Origin: Physcomitrium patens | Lineage: Eukaryota; Streptophyta; Bryopsida; Funariales; Funariaceae | Length of the DNA stretch: 64,000 nucleotides | NCBI RefSeq assembly: GCF_000002425.4 | Contig: NC_037275.1 | Coordinates: 6,466,607-6,530,606, forward strand | Reading direction: 5' to 3' | Shown: positions 49,310 to 61,607 of the stretch, one piece after another | How the letters are laid out: each line of letters starts with the position of its first letter | Position numbering within the stretch: the stretch's first letter is position 1 | Notes under the pieces: model-generated | Seen by the model: the letters and a program-made list of their open reading frames with translations, nothing else | What the model was told of the DNA's origin: nothing | Databases searched by the model: none | Translations under genes and position numbers: made by a program

Positions 49310-50560
49310 TGTATTATCTAAAAATTAGCCTTATATTAAATTAAAGCATCTAGTTAGCAAAGGATTTGATATTACCTTAAAGTTGAATTTATAATCAAAA
49401 ATAATATATGAGGTGTTTAAAAAAATATAGTTAGAAACCTTAAACAACTTAAATAAGCTTCCAATTATCATATATTCACCTATTAATCTTAATTTTTTTT
49501 TGATATATCTAATTATATTTTTATTAATTCAAAAAAGTATTAAATAATTTTAATAAAAAATATTAAAAAATATTAAAAAATATAAAGAAAAATTTAAAAA
49601 TTCTAATAAATATTATTAATTAATTATTATTTATCATTTTTTATGTTTTAAAGAAATCTTAACAAATTTTTAGCCATCCTAAAATAACCCTAAATAAATT
49701 CTAATTTAATATTTGTTATATCTTATGATAAATTTAAGTCATAAATTAATATTAAATTAAATATTAATCTTAATTCTAATTTTAATTATTTTTCCTATTT
49801 GTTAAAAAAGACACAAAGCTTGAAGAATATTGAAATTACTATTTGAAAGAAAAAATTATTTTATTTTAGTATTAATTTTCTCTTTTTAGAATGATTGAAA
49901 ATGAAGTCAAATATTAGTTTACAAAAAACAATCTTAATCCAATCAGCAAATTACTTAAAATTGTAGAAATCCTCCTTGACCTTCAAAATCAATTTTTTGA
50001 GATTTTAATCTACTTAAATTTCAATTAACTTTGATCTGTTTATTTTATTAAGCTAAAATTTACAATTTTTTTTAAATATAATTACATCCATAATTTACAA
50101 AGTTTTATTTGTTGCTTTGCTAAAAAATTCACAAAAATTTATATGATATATATTATTTTTATACTTTACAAATAAATATAGTTATTTTTAAAATTCTAAA
50201 TTTAGAAAGATTTTACAAAGCCATTCTGCATTTAAATTACTCAAAAATATTTATAAGTACAATCATATTAAGTTTTCCCTTTAATTAACAAAAAAAGAAC
50301 ACAATTGCTATAAAAGTGTAGTTTTTTTCCTTAATTTTTGGTTTTAATCTTAGTTCAAAACCAATTATTTCTTAATATTATTTAAAGATTTCCTTGATAA
50401 TTCTTGCTGAAAGATATTTTTATTATTACCTAAAAATGTATGTAATATTATTTTTGATGCTAAGTATTATATATTAGCTTAAGATTGTAGAATTGAAAGT
50501 CTTTTAAAAAGAGAGATTAGATTATAGATTATTTTTTCTTGATAAAATTCTTTATAAATT
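49310..50560 (-). mobile_element. LTR-like repeat, copy C
   Basis: Its left part matches copy A closely (AAGCATCT..., AAGGATTTGAT.T.ACCTT, TTAAACAACTTAA.TAAGCTT), and its right part matches the TTACAAAGCC and GTTCAAAACC blocks of D. The right edge is uncertain. It has the same orientation as D and is probably the 3' LTR of the minus-strand element whose 5' LTR is D. Confidence 0.5.
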
Positions 50561-51265
50561 AGACAAAATATCCATTAATTTTCTATTAATGAGAAATGGA
50601 AAAAGAACTAAAATGATAACAATATAAGTTGAATGCTTATAGAACATGTGGTGTAGAATCATGATGTACTAAAATAAATAGTTGAATGTTATTTTCCAAA
50701 ATTGAATGATATATAATAAATTATATATTTAGATTTATTTGATTTGCTAAATAATCATCTTAAAAAGATACATGTTTTTAAAAAATGAAAAAATAGAATA
50801 TATATATATATTTAAAATAAAAATAATGATATTTAAAATAAATAAAAGATTATATTATATAATATTAATTTTAGAATTATAGTATAAATTTTAAATAAGG
50901 GACAAATTACATATTCTATGTTTAATTTATTTTTATTTTTATATTTATGAAATTTTGTTTTGATATATTATAAAAAACATACTATATGTAAATGTCATAA
51001 GAATAAAATTACTCATTATTTGAAATGAGATACCAATGCAACATCAATATTATGCTAATGAATTTGATAGAACCTTTAAAGATATTCTTATAAACATACA
51101 TATTTATTTTAATAGTTATCTATATAATAAGAATAATTAGAATTATTTAAAAATAAATTAACATGATAAAATCTTGTAGAATAGCTTCTTAGAAGCTTCA
51201 TAGACATGGTTTCACTTTTATACTTATCCATAGATGATTAGAAGGTTAAAAACTTGACCAACAAG

Positions 51266-51600
51266 TTAGCCTTGTAATGCATATGTTGAGAGCTTGTGGT
51301 ATAAGCCAACCATGTAGCACACATATAAAAAACTCACCCTATAAGTTAAAACATGTGTCTTAAAAATTACATATGTATTGGAGGTCATATAAAATATCAC
51401 CACATAGCTTTTATGAAATAAGGTCAATCTATCTCGAGAATCTAAGACCTTTCTAATCCACAACAACATAAAACCTCATCACAAAGTAGGATAAAATAGA
51501 CAAAAAAAAAAAAACTAAATAGAACTAAACAAAATATGACATAAACCATAAAATTAGAAATGGAAGATCTAACCAAGCTCTAGGAGAATCTTAAATCTAG
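51266..51600. other. AT-rich part of the internal region
   Basis: There is no recognisable domain. The short minus-strand frame at 51266-51469 has no motif. Confidence 0.4.
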
Positions 51601-52004
51601 ATTTGATCATCAAAAGATAATTTTTCTTCTACGTGCATATCATGATTTTTCTTTCTTGAATAATCTGTGCAATCACACCACATGCACCTACACACAATAC
51701 CTTCTACTGGTCCTGATTTTTATCTTGTTAACATTCTTGATGTTTGACCCTTCTCTTTAAGTTTTATAAATTTAATTTATAAATCTCTCATTCCATGTAT
51801 GATTTCATCCATATTTATTTCTTCTTTCTTTGATATAGGTATTGAAAGTTGAGTCATAGATGTAAGATGATTAGAAGGTATTTTAGCCTTAGATGCTTGC
51901 ATTGGTTTTTAAATGCCGACCTTATCCTTTCTCTTTTTTCTTTTTACACGTAACCTTATTACTTCTTTCTCTTTCTTCCAATTTGTTATCAATCCTTCTT
52001 CTTC

Positions 52005-52022
52005 TTCTTCTTCTTCTTCTTC
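52005..52022. repeat. (CTT)n tract in the gag fossil
   Basis: Six CTT units, which read as a Glu run on the gag strand. Confidence 0.9.
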
Positions 52023-52728
52023 ATCTTCAAGCAAAATTTTTAACTTCTCTTGTAACTCTCCATTAGTTGCTTGAAGAAATAACTCTAATTTGCTTGGATC
52101 TAATAATTATCTTTTTTTTTTGATAAAGAAGAATATTACTTTTCAAACTCCCTCAATAATTCTCTTGTTTGAAGATCCTTCTTAGGTCTTTCAATCCACT
52201 CAAAAAATAGCTTCTTTGTAACCATGTTATTATCTTCTAAAAAATATTCATCTTTTAATGCTTGAGATAAATTTTCTCATGAACCTCCAGATTGTCCTAT
52301 AATGGACTTCACATGACTTCTTATTTGTGGTGCAAAAGCTAGTTCAAATAATTGAACCATCTCCCTTTCTGAAACACACTTTAATTCCATTTCCTTTACG
52401 TAACACCTTAGATACTTTGTAATATCTTTTCCTTCAAATTGATTGATCTTATCCACAATTCCTTATCATACTTTTTTTTCCATGCCCTCTTTACAATCTT
52501 TAACATATTGTTGTTGCATGCATAAGGCAAAAGCTTCAAACATGCTTGTAGAATTGGGATTGAAATATATACCTTGTCCTCTACTAGTTTTGCCACTTAT
52601 AGCTCTAATTGATGCACCATCCCAAAGCTCTTCTTTCAACTCTCTTGCCTTTCTTTTCCATAGTTCAAATAATCCAAGATAACCAAATATCTTCCACCTC
52701 AAGCCTTTCACGTCGAGTTCACCTCTTA

Positions 52729-54587
52729 TGTCATATTATGTGAAGTTTGGCTTGAGAATGCACTAAACACTTGGTTGTAGGAAGAAAAAAGTAAATTGCA
52801 ATGACAAGTCATAACAACTCTAATAGATTCTTAAATAAATTATAAGTAAAGATTAGCAAAAATAATTCAATTAAAATTTCAAAGGAATTATACAAGAAAC
52901 ACAAAGAATTTTTAGAGACCTTTTAAAGAAATCATAAAGAAATCATAAAGAAATAACATAGAAATTCAAAAAATATATACTAAAATAAAAATCTTAATAA
53001 AATATTAAAATAAAACCTTAATTAAATTCTAGTCAAAACCTAGTCAAACCTTGATCAAACCTTAGTCAAATCCTTATTAAATCCTAATCAATCCTTAAAT
53101 AAGTCATAACCAAATCCTAGATAAATCATAATCAAATCCTAAACAAATCCTAATTAAACCATAATCAAATCTTAAATAAATCCTAGTTAAATCCTAAATA
53201 AATCATAATCAAATCCTAGACAAATCTTAAATAAGATCTAATCAAATCCTAGACAAATCTTAAATAAGATCTAAGCAAATCTTAGTCAAATCCTAAATAA
53301 AATTTAAATAAGCCGTGAACAAATCCTAGTCAAATCTTAGATAACTCCTAAACAAGCCCTAATCAAATCCTAGACAAATCCTAAATAAATCCTAATCAAA
53401 CCCTAAACAAATCCTAAATGAGTCCTAATCAAATTCTAAAAAAATCCTAGTCAAATTCTAAATGAATCCTTATCAAATTCTAATCCTAACAAAACCTTAA
53501 ATCAAATCCAAAATCCTAATCTTAATCCTAAATCAAATCTCAATTAATCCCAAGTAATTCCTACAATAGATTTAAACCTCAATAATTAATGAATGAACCA
53601 TTGATTTTAACTCAAATTTTTCCCTCATCTTAATAATTAAGTTGAAAACAAGTATAAAAAAATTGAAAAGAATTGGAATTACTAAATAGATGATAACCTC
53701 AAAAATGTGCTTGGTGTGTCGACTGGCCTCTTTCTCCAACCTTGATGCCAATCTCTTAGAGCCAATTTTTTCTGATTGAATTGTTATTTAACTTCCAAAA
53801 TTTAAATACTTTTTAAAGATCAAGTTGACTACCTTTGTGAAAAAAAAATTCTTCAATCCAAGTAATAGATTGAAAGATACCTAAGAAAACCTCATTGGTC
53901 CTCAAAACCTTAAATTCCGAGACCATAACCTACAAAAACCTTCATAGCTTTTAGTCTAACCATTCAATCAAACCTAAATTCATAGCACATATCAAACACA
54001 ACCACACTCACAAATCCAAAAATTTTCACTTCTAGATCTACTGCCAAACTTATGAAATTCTTCCAAAAGTATCATCCATTTTATTTCATAAATCTAGAGT
54101 CACTCAAAACAAATCCTAACTTTGCAAAGCTCTTACAAAGTCAATACACATTCAATTCACTCCAAATCAATGCTAAAAAAACTCCATTAAGTCAGCTCTT
54201 AGACCATCTTCTTCAATCTCCAAAAAAACCCCAGAATCATTGTCAAGGCTTAGTTTTGTACCTCAGGGTCTGATTTTGATCCTGGTTGGTAACCGGTCTT
54301 TTTCGGGTATCAATTTTTGTTTCTTTTGAGATAAATTCTACTAAAACCAAATTTCACCTCCCTCTTACATATGCCTATATCTTTTATTTTTCTAATCTAT
54401 CTTGTTTTGCCTTATTTATGGCCATATGAAGTAAATAGAAATCACTTTTATAAAAAGGCAACATTACTACTAAAAGTTTTACTACCTACCTAGCTTTTAT
54501 CAATATTTTTTTATTTTATCTTTAAACTTGGTTCTTCTATAATAAGATCCATATTATTATCTAATACCATATAGACATGTTACAACA
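52729..54587 (-). mobile_element. LTR-like repeat, copy D (longest)
   Basis: TG...CA-bounded repeat of about 1.86 kb, read on the gag strand as TGTTGTAAC...TGACA. The gag fossil starts immediately inside its left edge, which identifies it as a 5' LTR of a minus-strand element. It contains a degenerate short tandem array at 53000-53560 that the other copies hold in shorter form. Its right edge abuts the Copia fossil. Confidence 0.6.
53000..53560. repeat. Degenerate AAATCCTAA(T/A)CA tandem array
   Basis: Some fifty variants of a 10-12 bp unit fill about 560 bases inside LTR copy D. The other copies carry shorter, more decayed stretches of the same motif. Confidence 0.75.
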
Positions 54588-57500
54588 TGACAATGTATCT
54601 TGGATTCTTCAAATTTAAATGCTTTCAACAGTAAAATGTATCGTATTGTCTCACAACCATAGTTATGTCGACAAAGCATCTCTAAAGAAGAAATGATTGA
54701 AAAAAAAATCTCTTTATATTTCTTTTGGCATCTTCTATGCTTGCAAAACAATATTGAAATATGAAATTATAGAATCATCTGATCTCATGTCCTATCTACT
54801 TCTTGTGGAGAAACAAAATGAGCCACTCTTGTGTAATGCAGAAGCTCGTCCTATTGGAACCACGATTCTAGAATTTCATACATTTAATATTCCAAAGTCT
54901 AAGAAATATTTATAAAAATATGAAAATAATACTCATAAGCACCAAGTTAATCATGGTTGTGACCATTTCTGCTTATATAGAAAGAATAAACATTCTACAA
55001 TTAATTATAGTGGAAAAAAAATCAAAGATGTGTTCTTATTATAAATGTGGAATGATTGGACATGTGGCACATCCATGCCGTACTTCATAATAATTTTTTG
55101 AAATGTTTCAAAAAAATAAGAAATTTCAAGCTGAGGCTTATGAAGTTAATACCATGGATGCATCTATGGATTCAATTGGTGTTGATAATTTGGATGTTTA
55201 TATGAATGAAAAAACTTCTAATGAAAAATCAAATAATATTGTCATTGATTCTACAACAACATATACTATCTTATGAGATAAATGATTTTTTATTGAAAAA
55301 TCTTCAACTTGGCAAACTAAAAATTTGATGACTATAGCTGGAATAAATGTGTTTTGTTTCCAAAAAGGAACAACAATGGTAAAATTGCATGCGAGCTCTA
55401 TCATAAAATACAAACATACAATGTTTGCACCTTCAATACATCAAAGTCTAATCATCTATCGAGATGTGCGTGCCAATGGTTATCACCTCTCAACTTCAAT
55501 TTTAGATAAGCAAGAGATTTTGATTCTTAAACAGAACCATAAAGTTGTAAAAAAAAGCCTTTGCTGTAACAAATGGTTTATATGGGATTGCTATTCGGCC
55601 TTCTATTATATTTAATTTTACATCATTTATGATAAAGAATTATATATTTTTTTGGCATGGACAATTGAGACATTCAAGATCTATATTATTTTTGAAGATA
55701 ATTCCATATATAAGTGGATATAATTTAAGTCCTACAGATGTAAATTCTATAGAATTATGTTGTGCATGTGTGCATGGCAAGATGATTGCTTAGTCTTCAA
55801 TTTGGAAACTCCTACAAGAATTATCACCAATGTTTGAAAGATTGCATGGTGATATTTGTGGTCCTATTAAATCAATATTTGGATAATTTTGTTATTTTTT
55901 GGTCCTTATTAATGCATCAAGTAAAGAATCATATGTTCCATTATTATCATCTTGAAACATGGTATTTGCTAATCTTATATCTATGCTTATTTGTTTTTGA
56001 GCATATTTTCCTAATTATCCTATCAAAACATTGTATATGGATAATATAAAAGAATTTGTATCAAAGACCTTTGAAGACTATTGTAGTACAACAAAGATTG
56101 AGTTGATATACGGTCTTCCATATGAACATGCTCAAAATGGACTTGCAAAGTCATTTATAATGCATATACAATTCATTATGAGGCCACTCCTTCTTCATAC
56201 AAATTTACCTGCATTTATGTGGAGTCATGCAATTTTGCATGCTACTGCATTAATATGCCTTTGTCCTTCCTTTCTTGAAATTATTATACCACAAGAGTTC
56301 ATTTCAAGTCGTATTCCAAATGTATCTCACCTATAAATGTTTGATTTCCGTATTTGGATTTGAGTACCAAAATCTCAATGGCGTACCATTGGAGCTCATT
56401 GATAAGAAGCCATATATGTTGGTTTTGATTCACCAAGCATTATTTGTATAGTTGATCTATCAATTGACACATTATTACATGCATATTTTTAAAATTACTG
56501 TTTTAAAGAGAACATATTTTCATATCTTCAAAGAAGAATATTTGATCAATAAAAAAATATAGTACTTGCATTTGGAGTACCAGAAACATTTATAATGAAT
56601 CTTGATCCTAGCACATCTTTGGTTGAAAGTGAAGTTTCCAAGATTTTGTATCTAAAATGGATTAAAAATAAAATACTTGATGGCTTCAATGATGTACATT
56701 AGATTATAAGAATTCTAATTAATGAGGCTCAAAATAAAACCACTTAGATTGCAAAATGACTAACAAATATACCTCAAGTAAAAATATCAACAATTAAAAG
56801 GACTTGTAGATCAAATAAGCAACCACAAAAGAAAAAAGCTATTTCTTATAAGAAAGATGATCGCGAACCCTAAACCATTCAGAAAGTAATGCATTGTTTT
56901 GACTGGTTATAATGGAAAACTACCATTGAAGAAGAGTATGTTTCTTTTCATAAGAGAAAAGTCTTTGGTCCAATTATAGACAATCTTTCTTTTTGCCCTG
57001 TGGTATATAAGATGGTATTAATATGCAAGTGAGATGCTAAAGATCAAATAATCTGCTATAAAGGTTGTCTTGTTGCTGAAGGATTTATCCAATGATTTGG
57101 CATTGATAATGAAACTACATATTTTCTACTTATAGATTCAATTACATTCTTATATATATTATTAGAATGGTAGTTCATGCCACCCTTGAGATGCATTTCA
57201 TGGATGTGGTAACTGTGTATTTGTATGGTTCACTTGATGTAGATATTTATATGAAAGTTCCATCTAATTTGGAAATAAGAATTCCAAATGGACCTGCTCC
57301 AAAACGATATTGTGGTATTAAATTATACAAGGCCCTATATGATCTAAAACAATCTAGATGCATGTGGTATGAACGTCTTTAAGATTATTTAATTATAAAT
57401 AAATTTACAAGTGATCCATTAATCCCTTGTTTATTTATCAAACAAGATAAAATTGGTTTTGTAATCATCGCTATATATGTTGATGATCTTAACTTAGTAG

Positions 57501-58900
57501 GTACTAGATCTATATGTATTTCAGCTACTAACCTACTTATACATAAATTTGAAATAAAAATATTAGGAAATATAACTCTTTGCATTGGTCTTCAGATTAT
57601 GCATCTCAGAAATGGTAACATTTTTCTCTACCAGTTAATGTATATTAGACAAATCTTATGGAGATTCAATATGATTGATGCTTATCTATTGTCTACACCA
57701 ATGGTTGAGCGTGGTTGTAATGATTATGATTGATACTGTGTGTGCAAGAAAGTAGAGGAAATATTAAGAGAACAATATCTATACTTTGTAGTGATTGGAG
57801 CACTTTATATTTAGCCACATCTATGAAACTAAATATTGCATTTGCAGTTAGTGTTCTTACAAGACATAATGCATGTCCAATAAAATGACATTGAAATAAC
57901 ATCAAATATTTATTATATTATTTAAAAGGCTCTAAAGATTTAAGATTATACTACACACAATCTACAAATCTAAAATTAGTTGGATATTTTGATACAGGAT
58001 ATAAATGTGATATTACAACAGCTAAATCTCAAAAAAGCTATGTATTCTTAAGACATGGAGCTACAATATCATAGAAATCAGTGAAACAAACTACAACTGC
58101 AACTTCATCCAACCATGCAAAAATTATTGTATTACATGAAGCATCTCGGGAATGTATTTGGTTGCGATCAATTGATAAACTTATTCAAACAACCTATGGA
58201 CTTTTATATGATGATTCTCCAACTATCTTGTATGAAGATAATAGCACTTATGTTGCATAGATGCAAATTGATTTCATTAAAAGAGATAAGACAAGGGATA
58301 TTGATTCAAAGTATTTTAGTTATACTTATGACTTAGTAACTGATCAAGTACTTAAAATCAAGAAAATTGAATTTGTAAATAACTTTGTTGATGTCCTCAC
58401 CAAAGCTCTCCCTTTGTCCAACCATTGTCAACTTACTTATGGCATTGGAATGCGACAACTTGCTTTTCTTGAGCAAGAAAGTTAATGAACTCTTCAGATA
58501 ATGTTGTATTCTATTTTTCTTCATCTATGTTTTTGTCCTTAAATATAATAAGTTTTTCCTAAATAAGGTTTTAATGAGGTAACAATTGTTGATCTTACAA
58601 GATTACAAAAAAATATAGATCATAATTCTATACATATAAATATCATAACAAGCAAGAAAGAGTGTTGAGAGCATTAAATGTAGCCACTACTTTCCATATT
58701 ATTTATTGTAATCTACAATATTTATTATAGCTATAGTGTTCGATATGTAGTGACAAGACAATATTTATCTTCTCTCCTTCTCTTTTGTACAAGAGATATA
58801 ATCTTATCAATAAATTCACTTTTTATGTGAGAATGTTTACATATATGTGCATATTACTTCTAGCTACTCTTGTCTCTCTTTCTCTAAAACATTCTCAATA
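54588..58900 (+). mobile_element. Ty1/Copia retrotransposon, 5'-truncated fossil
   Basis: Domains occur in Copia order on the plus strand: gag with a zinc-knuckle-like stretch (about 54.6-55.1 kb), aspartic protease (about 55.23-55.29 kb), the pre-integrase and integrase region (about 55.6-56.35 kb), reverse transcriptase (about 57.0-57.5 kb, with a YVDDL motif near 57474-57488), RNase H (about 57.95-58.2 kb) and the DVLTKALP C-terminal end near 58.4 kb. A 3' LTR follows at about 58663-58900. No 5' LTR is present, because the left side meets LTR copy D. It is broken, with well over ten interruptions, and clearly old. Confidence 0.85.
58663..58900 (+). repeat. 3' LTR of the Copia fossil
   Basis: A block of about 238 bases that starts TGTTGAGA and ends with the near-complement TCTCAATA, preceded by a purine-rich stretch that fits the polypurine tract. 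No second copy was found in the window. Confidence 0.65.
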
Positions 58901-60650
58901 TTTATAAACCATTTAATTTGTCTTAATCATTGCTTGACAAAAGCTTAAGTTTTCACATAAGATTTGGTGCAAAACTATTTTGGTGCAGATGAGAAAGATT
59001 CAAGTTTTTACATGTATTGGTTTCTAAGTGTGTTGTTTTCATAATAGGCCAGATTTGTGGTTTCAACATTTTAATGCTGAGTGTTGATGCTTGATAGATT
59101 GTTCTTACATTTTGAGATTTTGTAATGAAAAAATGTATGAAAAAAGGATAAAAATTGCTTCTATACTACACTTTATATGATGTGATGGTGTGTTGTTCAA
59201 ATGATGTTAATAATAACAAGCGGATCAAGACAAACAAATATATCAATGGATACTCCTCTGCAATACAATCAATTTTAAAACAAATTTCTCCAATAATATT
59301 AGTTTCATTAAAAGTTATAGTTTAGACCACACAATATGGCAGTTTGAAGTTGTTTGATTGTTGGATATTTATTTATTTTGTTTGTAATAAGATTTTTCTC
59401 AATTAATTCTTGCATGCAATAAAGAAATCTGAATATAAAGTAGGTTATCTTCAATACTTCATCAAAAAAAAATAAATTGGAAGATTCTTCATTCATCAAG
59501 TACAACCTCATTTTTCATCAAAATTGAAATTGGTTTGTCTACACTACTTGCAAAGGCTACATGCATTTGTTTTTATGCATGGATAGTTCTATCTCCAATT
59601 CTTTCATTGGCTCAATCCAATTGTGGATGTCAAGCAAAAAATGATTTGGAAAATGGTATGAAGAGCTTTTATAAGAAAGCCCATGTAGATCAATTATTAA
59701 AGTGTGAATTCAAGAGTTGTTGATGCCCTTGTGTAGCTTCCACATCAGAAAGAATAAATCAATTTTAAAAGTATTACATATTAAATATAAACCTCACAAT
59801 GTCATATATTAAAAATCCTATGAGAATCACAATGTTTTAAAAATGCTATAAAGTATTAATGAATAAATATACAATTTACATGAATGAAATACATTAATAT
59901 ACATGTACATGTACTTACAATAAAATTTATCCAATTTATGATTGTCTTACAAGGGTAATTAGAAGATGATTCTAGTTTTGAATTTTACAATATAAAATAT
60001 CATTCAAATGTCTTCAAATTTTAAACATGGTTAAAACCTAATTAAATTGTGGCAAGTTTTTTTTTGTAACATTATTAGAATAAATGTCAATCTATTATAT
60101 ATGGAGGAAATCAAGAACTGCTAGGAGATTGCTACAAAATTACTTTTTTGAATACCTTGTACATAAGGTATGCACAAACATTAAAATATATACTAAAATT
60201 AGCTTTTGTGAATGTTATATACTTTATTTAAACTTTTTTTCCTAAAAAAATTTATTCTTAAAAATATATTAGTTATTTAGGAAAAAAATAATCAAAAGAG
60301 CAAAGATATCTAAACAATAAAATTAAATACCAAGACATATTAGATTCTTATTTTAACTCAACAAAAAGATGTTCGTTTTAAATCAAGGGCCAACAGTAAA
60401 GTCATGCTTGGGTGGCTATTTTGGCATTGCAAGTTAACAAAGATTCTAATGTAATGTAGAGATATTTTAAAAATACATAATATATAATTGCCATGGTCAG
60501 AAAAAACTATATTATATAAGTTTTTTAAATGTAAAAAAAAATTAAGATTAATATTTTTTTTAAAAAAATTTATTAAAAAATAGTGATAAGGATATGAATC
60601 AAAATAATTTTATTCAATTTTATTGAATAAAAAAGTTAGTTTTGTAAAGA
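58901..60650. other. AT-rich spacer
   Basis: Short frames only. One stretch at about 59550-59720 reads like a secretory signal followed by SNCGCQ but has no in-frame ATG. I see no gene. Confidence 0.5.
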
Positions 60651-61607
60651 AACTTATCACAGAAACAGGGCTGGGGACGATGATGCTGTGTGAACGGAGC
60701 AAGACTCGTGTGTCGAATTCGCTGTTGTTTTCGGGGGTCTTATTTTGCACGCCTTGGTTTCGACGCTTCTCTCGTGCGTTGCCTCTCGATTCTCACCTCT
60801 TTAGGGTTTTCCTAACCTCACCTCTTCGCTCTCCTTTCTGGCTCTACGATATTTGTTCTTGCTCTTCCTTACGATTACGCTTCCTTCTCAGGTTTGATCC
60901 ACTCAGTTTGGATGTTGGGTCGGTATGTTATTAGCCTTGGTGATACTCGGGAGCAATGGTTGGTGTGAAGGAATGAGAGACGGGAGTTAGAGGAGCTGTG
61001 TGTGTGTGTGTGTGTGCGCTCGTGCGACTTTTGATGAGTTCATGACGATGGTATTGTTGTTTTCGTAACACGAGAAATTTGGAACAGTTGTTGTCTTGGC
61101 GAGGATGGTTACAGTAAGAGACATGAGGGTGAGGAAAAGAACCTCGCGAGCAGCGAGAAGTAGAGAGTGTGGGTTTGAAGCATAATCAAGGGTAGGGTTG
61201 AGTAGAGTGTGCCAGGCGTTGATGAGTAGCGTTCGCACAGGGATACGAATGAATTTGTACGTGGAATTTTGTTTCATAGCATGTGGTTTAGAAGATTGGG
61301 TCGAATAGGAAATTTGGGTGGAGGTCGCTGCGAAGGAGCAGATGACGGGGTGTAACGTGAAGAGGAGCAGGGGATGTAGTGTGCTTCTTGTTACCGACAT
61401 TGTAATGCGATGCCCGCCCTTATGAGGCAAATTCCCTTCGCATTAGGGCGAGAGAGACAGGCGCATGGTACAAAAGAAGATTGAAAACAGTGTGTGGTCT
61501 GATTTGGTGCAATTGGGAAGGTCAGTGATAGGGGTGACACCGATGCGGGAATTGGGGCCGCGACCTTCCTGCACTCTGTGGATACTGCAGGAGTGACATT
61601 GTCCCAG
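60651..61607 (+). promoter_or_regulatory. Promoter, leader and probable 5'-UTR intron of the 661-aa gene
   Basis: Composition steps up at about 60,650. A pyrimidine-rich leader with a TTAGGGTTTTCC element near 60801-60812 resembles a plant transcription start. A good donor (TCG|GTATGT after 60922) and an acceptor (CTGCAG ending at 61590) would remove a 668-nt intron from the 5' UTR, just 17 bases before the ATG at 61608. A (TG)n tract lies in that intron near 60999-61016. The 147-aa minus-strand frame at 60987-61430 lies inside the proposed intron and is probably chance. Confidence 0.5.

Larger units (their letters stand above)
50561..52728 (-). mobile_element. Gag-only internal region of an LTR element (fossil)
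   Basis: On the minus strand, about 51,600-52,711 translates into a gag-like sequence. Recognisable stretches include FAPQIRSHVKSIIGQSGGS, ALKDEYFLEDNNMVTKK and RELLREFEK, followed by a Glu-rich and basic segment. This type of gag is known to me from plant LTR elements, probably Ty3/gypsy-like. It begins just inside LTR copy D. No protease, reverse transcriptase or integrase lies between it and copy C, so the element is either non-autonomous or internally deleted. It is broken in several places and old. Confidence 0.5.

Noticed and set aside
59535-59723. Signal-peptide-like frame with SNCGCQ
   Set aside because: There is no in-frame ATG and no continuation into a hevein or other cysteine pattern; the start given by TTG is not credible in a plant.
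60987-61430. 147-aa minus-strand frame
   Set aside because: It lies within the proposed 5'-UTR intron of a plus-strand gene and includes a translated (CA)n repeat.
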